This document shows positions 41,422 to 54,397 of a stretch of DNA of 64,000 nt, piece after piece (within the stretch, counting starts at the first letter, position 1; the number at the start of each line of letters is the position of its first letter). A program made the translations under genes and the position numbers. The stretch lies in contig NC_060118.1 of the NCBI RefSeq assembly GCF_021155765.1, positions 3,782,001-3,846,000 on the forward strand, read 5' to 3'. The notes beneath the pieces are model-generated. The model was not told the DNA's origin, did no database searches, and was given only the letters and a program-made list of their open reading frames with translations. The DNA is from Diprion similis. Lineage: Eukaryota; Arthropoda; Insecta; Hymenoptera; Diprionidae.

Positions 41422-44400
41422 ATGCATCGTAAGTAAATACATATCAATCATAATATTTAGCGAGCAAATATTTTTTTTGCACACAGATAACGCATTCTTT
41501 CACACTCTTGGTGTCACTAAAAATTATCACTAAGGTATAAAATATTGAAATAATGGTGATGCCATTGTCATTTAGGGTGATTGAGAATAAAAAATTTCCC
41601 GCAATCCAAGTTGCTCTGAAACCAGGTCATATTAGTACCTCGATAACGCGTAAAATGATGATACTTGGTTGTATTTAATATACGCGATAAACAATGTACT
41701 ATTTGACCATCGATAAAAATAATTATTTTTAAGAAAAAAATCATTTCTTACAAGAATTATCTATTGTTTAAAAACGCATTTTAATATTAACAACTTTTTT
41801 TTGTTGGTACAAATTGATATTAAGGAACGTTTTTTTTTAAATTATTTTTTCTAGTGCTCTTTCATATTTTCTCAACAACATTTTTTTTTTGCATTTTTTA
41901 ATCGTTTAATAACTAATAAATGTTATATAAATAAATTAATATCCGTACTGTATTTAATTCAGATAACACAAAAAATATCATAAATAAAACCAACCATATG
42001 AATTTTTGTAAAAAACAAAATTTGTTTCCTTTACATAATATCAAATATTCTTGCCTTTTTGGGTTATTTATCATTACGATGCAAGTAACTTGCGAACTAT
42101 TAGCAATACGACAAAGACACTTCAAATCTTTTTTATACACTATTGAATAATAAACAAATTGAGCTTATGACGAAAGCTGTAGCTTGATTATTTATAGACT
42201 TACTTGCATTTGTTTTGAAAAAAAGCATGGAAACAGTTTTTTTCCGACGTTTGAATTAAAATATCGTATAAACTATCAATAATACAAAAAGGACATCTTC
42301 ATTTATTTCAAAAAAAAAAAAACACAGAACAATTGGTATTCGACTTTTGAATAATAACTTATAAAGTATTAAAAATACGACAAGGACATCTGCATTTTTT
42401 TATAAATAAAAACCATAGAAACGTTTTTATCCGACTTCGAAATGAAAATACCTTATGAACTGTTTTCATAGTTTGTAGGATATTTCAATTTAAAAGTAAA
42501 AAAAAAAATATTTCTATGCTTTTTTTTCAAAACAAATGAAAACAAGTTAATAAATAATCGAGCTACAACTTTCATTACAAGCTCAATTTGTTATTCATTC
42601 AGTAGTGTATACAAAGATTTCAAGTGTCTTTGTTGTATTACTAATAGTTTGCAAGTTATTTGCACTATAATGATAAATAACCCAAAAAAGGCAAGCTTAT
42701 AGACGTGAGAATATTTGAAATTATGTCAAAAAAAAAGGGATTTTTTTTCCAAAAAGTCATACATGGTTGTTTTTATGCGAGATTTTTTTTGTGTTATCTG
42801 AAATAAATATAGTACGGACATTTATTTGTTTACATCAAATTTGTTATTTATTAAACGATAAAAAATTGAAAAAAAAACGTCTTGAGAAAATATGAAAGAT
42901 CACTAGAAATAATGATTTAAAAAAGGAACGTTTCTTTGAAACATTTGAAACATTTAAAAAAACAAAATATTTTTTGATAGCACTATTTGTTTTCTCTGCT
43001 TCTTCATGCGTTAAATTGTTCATTAAAAGACGAAAAATCGAAATTGAATAATTTATCAAACGGTGATCTCTTTGAAACCATTTAAAGAATGGATTCAGAA
43101 GTGGGAAAAAATCTCATATTACTATTTTGAAAATCACAGGGGTTTTTATGTTGATTCGCAAATCGTATAAATGACTTGATTAACACAAGCATCAGTTATG
43201 GAGACATTGATGAAAATTCAATTTTTTTACGGATGATTGTTCATTCATGTATCTGAATGTCACCCGGATTTTTCGTTCCTTAATATTCATATTCAATGGG
43301 TGGGGACAGAATAGTTCTTCTGGCTTTAGTTTTCTCCATTTGTTGCGAAAGATAAAGCCACAAGATCATATTTGACAAAATTTGAAAAATAACGTTATTC
43401 GCGATTCTCTTTCCTCGTAATCGGTTTTCATTTTCCACTCACATAAATGACGCAGTACAATATCTATTCATGTGATTAAAGTACGAATTATTATCATTGT
43501 AGTATTTACTAAGTGCCCATTTCATGTAATAAGTGAAAGATAAATAAATATTTTTGCCTGAAAGTTATACTTATATGAAACTATAAGTTATCGAAAAAGC
43601 TTTCCGCTATTACGACCACGTACTTGAGAGTTACGAAATTTGGGTTACCCATGCACCGTTTCAAAAGAATACGAAATAATGAATGGACAGATTAATTGTT
43701 ACTGATTGAATCGAGTCGTGTTCAATTATACTTTAGAAATCAATCAATTGATGCATCTATTATTTTAAGATTAGTGGCCATCAGTATATGATAGGCTCTG
43801 AAATCTGTAAAAAGATTTTGATGCGTGGTATTATTCATGAGCAACATATTTTCCACATTTGCAAATAGTATGTAAATACTTGGTCGCTGCCGCACTGGTA
43901 ATGCGGATGAAGGGGAGCTCGCTAGAATTTATTTTGACAGAGAATTGATTTGGCATAGGACTAATTTTGCGAATTTTATTTTTTAGCAAACAACAATGAA
44001 GAAGCGCCGACCTTCCGCATTCGGGTGGATACCACCCAGCCACCGCCTCCGGGGTACGAGGCGCAACACCCCGAAGGAGGTGGTGCGCGGGTAAGGCCCC
44101 TGGTACGGTTACTGCGGCCGGGGGTCATGCCGGGTATCCACCCGAATTTTCCGCCGGCGGGTTACCACTGGGGGTACGCGGAGCCCCAGTGGTATGGCTG
44201 GCGGCAGCCGCCACAGCAACTTCTGACGCCGGTGGGTAATCCTGTGTTTTCGTACACAAAAACACGTGTGCCGTGGGATGTATCGTCGAAAGACATATAC
44301 CTGCTGGAGACGATAAAAAAAAAACGTATGCTTATGCATTTCATTTGCCTAGTTTCCGGAACACTACGGCGAGAGAGGCGGCTTGCTGATGGCGGCTGCT

Positions 44401-45793
44401 GCCCAGCCGCCACCACCACCGCCACCACCGCCTGCGCCCCAACCACCAGCAATAGCGGGAATACCGCCACCTCCGCCCTCCCCTGCTACTCCCTCGGCGG
44501 CGGGGTCCAGTCGCGTGGCGAGCCCGACGCTAGAGGTATTTCCCTAACTACATTTTTCATTGTTTGATTTTTTTTTATATAAGTTATTGAAAGAGTCTGT
44601 CGAAGAATGAAGAAGAGGTTTAATTGTCCAAAGTTCAAAAAGTATGGAGTTGCCAGTATAATCTAATGATATCCATCAGTAGTATCTTTATGAAGCATAC
44701 ACCGATAAAAAAATGTGATCGTAATAACCAAAATTTGGTCCTGATAATCGAATTCGAGAGTTAATGCACATCCTACCAAACATCATTTTCCCACAACCAA
44801 AAAGTTAAATTGGTTTTGGTGCGCAAAAACAAAATGTTTTAGTTATGTCGAGGAAAATAGCACCACAATATCCTAGATCTGTTGCGACTGCGAAATCAGC
44901 TGTACACGGTAAAATCATTGTGCGAAGATTAAAAAATTATTGTTCAATCGTGGTAACTGGAGAAATTGACGTTTAATTGTAATTTATGCAAGATTAATTT
45001 AGTGCCACATGAAATAGCGACAAAGAAATACCCAATTGTGAATTGACAGGTTGATTCAATGGCGTTAGACCACGAACGACTTTTTTTGTTTTTGCTGATT
45101 ATACTAGATAGATAACTGTCAAATTCACTTGTCTTGCGAGAAAGGATTTTTGACGCGTTATGGAGAGTACTTTGCCACTTTCACAGAATTTTTTTTTGAT
45201 TTACGGTATAATATATTATTAAATAGACTTCCTACTTCTAAGTTTATTTTATGAGATTAAATGGTTTTGCTGTTTGAAAAGAATTATGTCGGCAATTTTG
45301 GTATTTACAACAAATTCTGTGTTCTAACATGAATATTTTATAGAAGAAGCGTATTCATTTTTTGTATAACATCAGAGTTTTCTCTAAGTGTAACGTATTT
45401 TTAGCCATGTTTTTATTGAGCAGGGAGTTGGGGTGTTGTACCCTCGTCGCGTGGGAATCCCTGTATACTGTAACTGCGGCCGCGAAACAGCTTTCCCGTT
45501 TACTATTTTATAATTCCATATAGAACGGCAGCTGTTTTAATAGTAAAAAATGCTCACATTGTCACATTGAATCATAATTGTTTGGTTGTTTATAGGAACG
45601 GATCACGGAGGCCGTGCGGGTGGCGCTGGCTGCCGCCATGCCAGACGGCACCGCACGGCGGAGAAATAGCCGCCGGAATCGGAACCGCCGTGGAGGAAGT
45701 CGCGGAAACCGCAGGGGGGGGGGGGGGGGCGAGGTGGAGGTGGTGGCCGTGGCGGAGAGGGGGGCCGCCATATTTTTAATTTTTATTAATTAG
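41422..45793 (+). CDS. predicted four-exon proline-rich/RGG protein
   Basis: Predicted exons: 41,422-41,428, 43,987-44,090, 44,353-44,535 and 45,596-45,793. All introns are GT-AG (donors GTAAGT, GTAAGG, GTATTT) and every junction keeps the frame, which argues for a real gene of about 163 residues. Order: a short acidic/Asn start (M-H-P-N-N-N-E-E), a P-P-P-P-G-Y segment, a run of about ten prolines with further P-rich stretches, a short helix, and an Arg/Gly-rich RGG tail like those of RNA-binding proteins. A 16-base G-run in the last exon sets the tail frame; one base more or fewer gives a longer RGG tail. Family not recognised. It may be host-encoded; the first intron holds a foldback element. 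Confidence 0.55.
41823..42930. repeat. 1.1-kb foldback element in intron 1
   Basis: Long inverted arms (about 41,823-42,250 and 42,490-42,930) match at roughly 85% by eye. The middle carries imperfect tandem units of about 90-95 bp containing a TACGACAAGGACATCT-type motif, related to sequence in the arms. No coding potential. The transcribed intron RNA could form a long hairpin. Confidence 0.65.
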
Positions 45794-46088
45794 TTTGTAA
45801 TTTTTATGTAGTTTTTAAATATATTATAATTCGAAAAAATGCTTTTCTTCCTCTTGTCACTATATACTATTCGAACCGAAACCTTTCATGATCCTCCTGT
45901 TTGTAAATCCTGTTCAAGAGAACCCGACCGTGCACTCGGTGGGAGGCAAATTAAAATTTTCACTTATCCACTAGATTGTGTTTGCAATGCAATAAATTGT
46001 AATCTTATTGTCATACTTTTTCAAAGTGCTTATGTACAGTAGGGTGTGCTAAAAAAAATTATTTTCTTCATCTCGTCCTATATATAAA

Positions 46089-46295
46089 ATGAGTGCTTCC
46101 ATGTATTTAAAGAAGAGTCGTCGAGAGGGGGTTCTGACAAAAAACATTGCCAAAAATGTTGAAAGGTGTCTAACGATCAGTCAACCTAGAATCATAACGA
46201 TGAGGCACTTGCTGGACTTAATTAGCCGAACCCCCTTTCGCGAAGTAAAATTTAATAGCGAATTGAAGAAGACCACAAGGTCATACAAGGAATAG
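46089..46295 (+). CDS. possible small basic protein (68 aa)
   Basis: An ATG frame of 68 codons, rich in Lys/Arg and Ser/Thr, preceded by a TATA-like stretch (TATATATAAA ending just before the ATG) and followed by overlapping AATAAA signals (about 46,319-46,327). No family recognised. It could be a real small gene, a 3' exon, or chance. Confidence 0.25.
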   Translation: MSASMYLKKSRREGVLTKNIAKNVERCLTISQPRIITMRHLLDLISRTPFREVKFNSELKKTTRSYKE

Positions 46296-47157
46296 ACTAC
46301 TAAAAACGATGTTTCTAGAATAAAATAAAGAAATTAAAAATCATTTGATTTTAATTTTGCTCCCGAAGCATTATGTTTGACAGTTTATTCCCTGTATAAC
46401 CTTGTAATTTTCTTCAAGCTGCGGAGAAATTTCACCTCACGAAACACGGGCTCCAGTGGATTCAACAAAAACTGTTACTGTTTCACATTTGATGAACTAA
46501 ACGGTAAATTATAATAGATACGAGGGGTATAGAATTTTGAAAAAGAAGGGATACTACTTGGAATCGGAAAACAACTGTACTACTTGTTTTGCATCATAGT
46601 AACACTAATTTTAAAAGAAATGTGTATGCTGATTCCTTCCAGAGTTCTAAAGTTCTGTACAATGTTATGGGATTGCAGTGAATTCGTAGAAAATTTTAAC
46701 GGATTCGAAAGGATTTCTATGGGTTTTCGTGGCAATTTCAAGTAGAGCGCATGATCGATAGGGCCGGACTTTGATAATGATGCATAACAACAGCATAAAT
46801 GTAATTTTATTACAATTTCAACCAACTCAGTAAGTTTCAAGCAATTCATCTGATGTAGAAAAAAGCTTTGTAACATTGTTCAGAAGTCTGTGAAATTGAC
46901 ATATGAAACGGAAGAAATGACATATGAAATCCATATTCGTTCGAAATTAAAAAAAGCCAAAAAATCTAAGACAAAAATGCAAGCAAATTGTTAGCCGAAT
47001 TTTGATTAGGGTCGACCCTGTAAAGTATTAGTGACGAATTTTGAACCATTGTACGCAGTAATTGTACGTACGTACGATGAAATTGATTCTCAGACCGATG
47101 TAGGTATTTCTACACATCCGTTTCAAATCAATTTCATTAATCGTACATTGCGGTGAT

Positions 47158-47433
47158 CAAGGGCGGATCCAGCTCTCAAGTTAAGGAGGGGGGGAGGGGG
47201 GCGTATAGTTGAGCCCTGGTCAGAACAGGTTTAAATTCTAGTACAATAATAAATCTAATTAAAAAGAAATCGTATTTGATTGTTATACGTAAAAATAATT
47301 TTTATCAAATAACAAAGTAAATCTTTCTATTCATCAATGAGATTGGACAAATTATCACTAGTAGACCTAGACTCAGCCCAGGAGGGGGCATGATCTCAAC
47401 CCCCCCCCCCCCCCGCCCCTGGTTCCACCCGTG
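47158..47433. mobile_element. hAT-like MITE (~276 bp)
   Basis: Termini match CA(A/C)GGG(C/T)GGA(T/A)CCAG in inverted orientation, close to hAT termini. The flanking 8-mers GCGGTGAT (47,150-47,157) and ACGGAGAT (47,434-47,441) agree at 6 of 8 positions, as expected for an old 8-bp target duplication. Inside are a G-rich and a C-rich run and no coding sequence. Confidence 0.6.
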
Positions 47434-48630
47434 ACGGAGATTGTCAAAACACACTTGGGCGAATTTCGATACGCCCGTCCCCCAAATTTGCTTTGAATAA
47501 AAATATGAATGTCTGTTGGCCACAATTTTTTATCTCAACCGTAAACCTTCCGTAAATTGTAAGATTCACTTTGCTGCAGGTCTAATCATTCTCTCAAAAA
47601 TTAGTAAGTGTGAGAAGCTAGCAAATATTGATGCTACTATTTCATGAAAATATCAAGAGCATATATGAGACATTCTACGTCGATGATTTGCTATTTATAC
47701 CTGACTTTTCGAGGAACAGGAATCATTGGATATTTTAAAATGTGAATACCATTTTTTGTCAAATAGAAATAAGAATCAGATTAAAATTTTGCGAAATTTA
47801 TGAAGAATGCCCGATATACAGTGCTGATATATGTATCAAATAGTAGCATCAATGCCGACTAACTTCTCACATTTACAGATTTTGTGACGAATAATATTAG
47901 TCCCGCAATATATTAATTACTGAAATTATAGTAAAAACGCATGTATTTCAAAGGCGTGCGATTACGAATAGTCACAAAGATTGTGAACTGATGTTAGCAT
48001 TCCCAAATAACGATAAATAAATACCTTGTAACACGTGCGAGTTTAAAAAATTAGCGTTTTTCCCGCGCCAGTTGTGAATTATTTCGCATTCACGTCTATG
48101 CTCTCGTCGATACGGCAGATTATTGCTTTAGCAGAAGGTTTGTGAATATGGGACGTGTGCGCATTACGATGTGGTGTTACCATCTGGCACGGCTTCGGTC
48201 AACTACAGCGATTCTGCAATTTCAACGTTGAACTAAATTACAGACTTCTAGACATCAGAACGGGCTGCTGTCACATGAAAATCGCCGTTACGAATCGTGC
48301 AATATTTACAAAAAAATAACTGATAGTATAAGTTTTCCCGAATAAAGTGAGTGCTTTTGTACGTGGCTAACTGTTTGGTGAGAGTGGAAGAAATTGTGAA
48401 ACAGTGCAATCAGTGAATATTCAACATGCGGTAGCTCCGATCGGCCATGTTTGTTTTGGCGTGATTTTATTCACTTCATTATTCTTTATTATAAACATTA
48501 TCACGTACACTTTTATTCAAGCTTCAATTTAAAAATTTCTCGAGTAAGATTCGTGCTTCCGTTCTCGCAGGATTCGTAATGGCGTTTTCCCCGCTTCTGA
48601 CGTCACGAAATATATATATGACATGCCAGG

Positions 48631-51600
48631 TCAGCGGGGCCCAAAGGTAAATCTGTTATACGTCAGGTCGCACAGTACTTTATTCAAAAGGTAGTCTCCA
48701 GTATAAGCTTTCTTCATGAATTTCCCACCAGATTCTTGCAAAGCCTGTCTCATTACTTTTTCCCACAATTGACAAGTTTTAAATGTATCAAATGAAGGGT
48801 GTGATAAGCCACCACAGTTTTTCTGTGCGATGAGACTATGTAGGCCATTCTGTATGAAATTGCGGTCTGCACTTAGAGCTTCTACGCATACCGAACTAAT
48901 TAAAGTGGTTTTCAATTGCTTTACCATGAACCCAGTTATATAGGCAATTATTTTTTCTGCAAACCGGGAAATTACTCGCATATCAGGTAAATAGTCGTGG
49001 TCAGTAATGTTTGTGTGGCTGTCCACTGAACCTTCGATCCGTGTCAAGGCATTACGTGTAGAATAGATGTACTTTCCAACGCTATGCAGTTACCAGTGCT
49101 TGTCTCCCGCAACTGTGTATGAATTAATAGGTTGTAGGCAGGTACAAACTACCGAACCATTGGATTATTGTTGTGGCCTCCGTGAGCCCGCATTTTCCCA
49201 GGTCAACAATCTTACGATCTACAACTTCCAAACCCAACATATTGGTGATTCTCAGATAACTGTGATTTTTCCGACTTAAAATTTCTAAAAATTAAAAATG
49301 CTTCAAAACCTGTCTTCTGGCTACTATTGGCCCTTTATTATCCTCAGAATTAAGCCTGTAACGTAGTTCTACTACAACTTCAATAGACAAGAAACTAGAA
49401 CAAAAATTGAAAATTTCAACGCCACGGTACTGACACAATTTCCACGGTACTGACATCTGAATGAAATATTTAAAGTACTAGCCTAAATCCTTTTAAAATC
49501 TTAAAATAATAAAACAAGTGATAAATTATAAGACTCTGATAATCATACAAAGATATTTTTGGTATTTTCTTTCTTGACTTTAACAATCTTTGGAATTTAT
49601 TAAGAATAGAATTAGAATAACAATTTTCATAGTAGTCTTGGAATAAAACTAAATTTAACATAAGTTTATAAATGAAATTAATAAAAATTTTTAACAATTA
49701 TAAATTCAAAAAACAATAATACAATTTTTATATAATTAAATATAATTCTATAACAGAACTTTAAATCTAAATACTTAATGAATTATTTCTTATTTCTTAA
49801 ACTTCGTCGAAGAGTTGCATTTGGAATTACTTTGGGTTTTTTGACTTCACCACTGACTACAGGGTCTTTCCGAGATCTTTTTGACGCTTTCTGTCCTTTT
49901 GGAGTACCTAACTGCAATCGATTATCACTGTAGTTTATTTGTCCCATCGAGAAATGTTCACATACGATGCCAGGTTGATATCCCAGACAACTTAATGAAT
50001 TGAATAGTATTAGGCCAGAGTTTTCCTTACTCCAAGTGTATTGGTGCATTTTCATTGTACCAGTAAAGGGACGAAATTTTTCGGGCAATAAGGTATCAAT
50101 AGTTTCAGTTTGTGAATTAGTTACGACGTCAATATGTATTTTTTTAGTGGAGCAATGCAAAGCTGTTACAAACTGGTCAAAATTAGAGATATATATCGCT
50201 TGGCTTTGTCAAAATATTGCGTTACAGTTTGGATATTGTCGCAATTGAGAGCTTTTTTAAAACCATTGGCACGGATGGATTTGTAGTTGAATATATCAAA
50301 CAGATCATTGAGGATAATTACGAATTCGCATGTTGCCACACAATTTTGAAATTGTGTTAATTGTAAATGCTTTTCGCACACTTCCAGATCATCAGCCACA
50401 AACTTGCTTAATACTTGACTAGCAAGGCGAACTTTCATTTTCTGCTTGTGAAAATTGACATGTGATTGTCAATTTGTTTTCCAGATGTAAGCCTTCCTTT
50501 TCTTGTAGCTCGTGCAAGTTTTCAATGTATTTCCAGGAAATGAGTGAACCAGATTCATTTTTGATATACTTTAAGTCACCAAGAGAGTTCAGAATAAGTT
50601 TCAACATATGACAAGGATCAAAGAAAACGTAAACTGATGTCTTGGTTACTGGATGCTGAAATCGTGGCTGTGAAAAATTGAGATCTGTTAAATTGCATCC
50701 TAGAAATTTTGCCATCGAAATGTTAACAAGTGCACCATCAAATGTCAAACAATTCACTGATATGTAAGCTTCATGCAGCAACTCACAACATCGTAACACG
50801 AGGTTAGCTTTTTGCTCCACATTCATGCCATTAATTAGGAAATACCCTAACAGGGATTTTCCACGAACCATTCATGCAAACAAATAAAATTAAAAGGGCA
50901 TCTTTTGCAATTGTTTGTATCTCACACACAATATCTTGGCCATATCTGTATACCCACAAAATTTCTTGCCATGATATCTAATGTGTTGTTTTATTGACAT
51001 TTCAGCGAAAATTAATGTGCCTAGTAGTGGATAAGAAACTATATTTGCACGCTGTTTGATACATTCAAATGCCGCGTTATTAAATCATGGATCGCCATTG
51101 ACAGATCAGTATCATCTACTTAGGGTTTTATGATGCGGCAAGCTGGTATCAAACTTATCACGCACGTATTCATATACTCGCAGAGAATAGTAATGTAGAG
51201 AAGTGTAAAGGCTTTAAGTTGAGCAGAATAGGTTTTCGGTAATGGTTTGTTATTAGTTTTGCCAATCAGCCGCTTCAGCAGGTTGGAGTTAGAGCCAGCT
51301 ATGTTTCCAAAGACGTCAATATCTTGGTCTTGCAGTATATTTTTCACCTTGTTGACATTTTAGTAATTTGATATCTTGTGCGTAGCTCTGTGCTTGTTTC
51401 TTCAATAAAGTCCGCAAGTGTCATTTTCTTGAAGAATCGGAATGGAGTCTGGGTGAAACTAAACTGAACTGAACTGGGTGATCATCTACATCATGGCTCT
51501 CCAATGTATTTTCAGCACTTTCTTCGATACATTGTCGTTTTGTTAAAAGCACACTTTCATCTTCCGATATATTGTCACGTACTTGCAATTTAATCATTAC

Positions 51601-52170
51601 CGGATATCCTTTCTTTGACTGGTCAACAGGCAAGTCTTTCATAAAAAGTTGCTTCAGTATAAGCATTGGTTTATTCTTAATGGTGACTAACTTTTCAAGT
51701 ACCCTTGCCATATGCAACAATTTATATGGCAAATCATGTGATTCAATTTGAGTTTCTACCTTTTCTTCGGATTCCGCAGTCATTGTTGCAGTACAATCCT
51801 GTAATGAAACAGTATTGACAATTATACTTTTCATTAGACTATTGATCAGATCCAAATGCAGCACGCCGAAAGTTGTTGAATTTATAGTTAGTAAAAACAT
51901 GCATTAGATTGGAAGAAATTATAATCTAAATTCTTACATATCGATACTCATTATCAGATAATTCACAATGCTTGGATAACTTTTTTAACCTTTGGAATAC
52001 TGTCTGGTAGCAGTCAGATGCTATTTACAGAAGTTCTATTGAAAGCTTCGTTACTCAAATGCACAGAACAAAGAAATGCGGTACATGGTAATTCAGCTTT
52101 GGTCAACTCAATATTCTTCAGCCATTTCTTTATGATTCCTTCATTTTTGGGACCCGTTATATAGTTATAT
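48631..52170 (-). pseudogene. P-element/THAP9-like transposase relic
   Basis: Pieces in several frames, in the order of a THAP9/P-type transposase. A THAP zinc-finger remnant lies at about 52,170-52,010 (W-L-K-N-I, L-C-S-V-H-L, then L-P-D-S-I-P). A coiled-coil region follows (51,900-51,421), then the K-x-Y-S segment (51,347-51,120) and the catalytic region with L-T-F-D-G-A-L-V-N and F-F-D-P-C-H-M-L-K-L (50,871-50,419). The GTP-binding-like insertion region comes next (50,438-49,783), and the C-terminal Y-I-T-G-F...C-G-G-L-S-H-P-S block ends it (49,047-48,631). Stops and frameshifts separate nearly every piece. Terminal repeats were not identified. Confidence 0.75.
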
Positions 52171-52470
52171 GACTTGAGTTACGTTTTTAAAGATAAATTA
52201 ACAACAATGTATTCAAGGTGTAATACTGACTTGTGGAATAATATTTTCATGTTATGGTCAGCTTTGAAGGCTATTTGAAGCTGGGTCTTCTTTGCTCATC
52301 TATTTTTACAATGTTTGCGACACATTGAACCATTTCTCCCTATTTTTCTGTAGAAAATTTGCTTCGCAGTTTTCAACTTCGACTTTGCTCGAGGTTATGA
52401 GTCTGTTGACATGAGTAGTTCTCATCGATGATGGGACCACATAAGTGGCGCTAATGTGTGAGATTCTTGG

Positions 52471-54360
52471 TGTTGTGACGTCCTAACGATCAATTCCGGA
52501 CAAATTCAGAATTAGATTCGAAATTGAGTCGCGAAAAATGAACTGGGACGTACAATCAGTAGTTGTGGGTCGCCAATACCGACTAATCACTAAAGTGAAA
52601 TAGGTAACATCAATAAATTCGCGTAATGGGGGGGCTTTGGATGATTTGAAAGGAATTCGAAATAATAGAATATTAAGTCAACTTACCCTTGTTGTTTGCG
52701 CTTGGTGGTACAGGACAACAGGTAGCTTCGTGGAGCGGCGAAGGACCAGGTAGTTGGAGGTGTTTTAATTAAATTGAATGATTTTGATTTTTAATTGCAC
52801 TTAAATGTTTATTAGTTTATGTTACGGTTACAAATACACAGGATAAGGCTCTCAGGTGGAGCAACAAAGTATCAATTACAAAGTTAAAATACTGCTCTGG
52901 GACAGAGTGACAAAGTAACAGTTCAAACTTATGAAAATTAATGCTCTCCGAGTTCAATCTGCACCCGTTTATATAGGGCAAAATCTCCTATGCTCCTGTA
53001 CAATTTTTGGGTGACAGATTTATTACATTGAGTCACCAGTGAATATTTGGGGGGTAGCTGGACTGTGATTGGTTCCGATCAAAGTGACCTAATTAACGTC
53101 TTGGTTGTTACCTTATATGGTTTGCTTTGCGTAGCCCGGCTAGCTTCTAGCTGGCTACCAAAGCTATCTTTGTTCGGTTTTATAATATTTAATAATTTGA
53201 ATTTTGGATGTTTTTCGCTGATGGCTTCATGTAAGGACTCAGAAATGTCTTTTAATATTAGGTAAACAATAGCTGTGTGGTTTATTATTGAATTAGAATA
53301 ATTGCGTAAAAGGAACGCACAGGTGTGCAAGGTTGAACAGGTGTCTGGGGGTGTGTTGCGTTTAACGTTTGCGGGGTTGCTTCACCTCCAGGGTTTATTC
53401 ATAATGTTTAATATTTAATATTGAAGGAAAGTAATATCGGCCGATAGGCTTTTTCATCTATGATTGAATATATCCCTCAAGGCTCTGCAATGTTGCCAGT
53501 GCAGCGCACTGATTCTGAGAATTTGAGTTGCGTCACCTAGCTTTAGGTTGACGGTGGTGCGACATGGTATGAACTAGATTCGCCCGTAGTACAAGCTTGT
53601 AATATTATTTGGAATCAAAATTGTTTTGTTAACTTAGATTTGGCTTGTGGTATTTCTTTGATACGGGAATAAGCGTAGTAATTCCCCAGATACTTAGGTT
53701 TGTAAGAATAGTGGATTAATAGTAACAATTCAAATGTAATTGTAATTTAGATTAATAGTAACAATTCAAATATAATAATATTAGTAATAACGCAAGTAAT
53801 ATAATAATTTGGTCATTTAAGAAGAATGTTTTAGTTTAGATATTTTGAGATATTGAGATATATATATATTGATAAAATTGAATATTCTGATAATATAAAA
53901 GAGGCAGGTATATATGCATGTATTTATACGTGTATGCAAGCATTAGGTATAAGTATAGATGCAAGCGCAGTATTGTCGGGGATATATGTTGGTTGTGTCT
54001 ATGGTATCATTACCGACGGAACTACTCCGTGTAAGACATGCCTGCCTATAATACGGCGTTTAGTCTTTGCTCTCCTGGTAGTTTTACTCTAGGGGTTTTT
54101 TGTAGGCTTGATTAATGCTAAATAACACTTTTAACGGTTTAAATGATAGCTGTAGTATTACTGAAGTTCTGTAAAAGGATCTCGCGACCTTTGAGGTAAG
54201 TATATCCCTTCAGTTAATAAAAGGTAGTTAGATGAATGTAACTAGGTAATATCTAGTAACTTTTAGGTTTGTTGCAAGATTCTTGTACTGAAGTTAGGCG
54301 TGGTTGGTTAGTTTATGGAATAGAAAGGAAAAAATTGTGGTGGGGCGGTCGGATGTTACA
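52471..54360 (-). repeat. LTR of a second env-bearing retroelement (~1.9 kb)
   Basis: On the minus strand it begins TGTAACATCC right after a polypurine tract and ends CACAACA, giving TG...CA termini. Inside, a TATA box (CTATATAAAC, 52,967-52,976) is followed by AATAAA (52,808-52,813), consistent with promoter, R region and polyadenylation signal. The left limit is my best estimate. No partner LTR or pol is present in the window. Confidence 0.6.
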
Positions 54361-54370
54361 CCTCCCCCCT
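54361..54370 (-). promoter_or_regulatory. polypurine tract of the second retroelement
   Basis: The minus strand reads GGGGGGAGG immediately before the TGT of the LTR, the same arrangement as at 892-903. Confidence 0.6.
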
Positions 54371-54397
54371 TATAATAAAATGGCGAGCCATGCTCGA

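Larger units (their letters stand above)
45794..48630. other. non-coding region with a small ORF and a MITE
   Basis: About 2.8 kb between the spliced gene and the THAP9-like relic. Apart from the 68-codon frame at 46,089 and the hAT-like MITE at 47,158 I see no supported gene. Confidence 0.4.
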
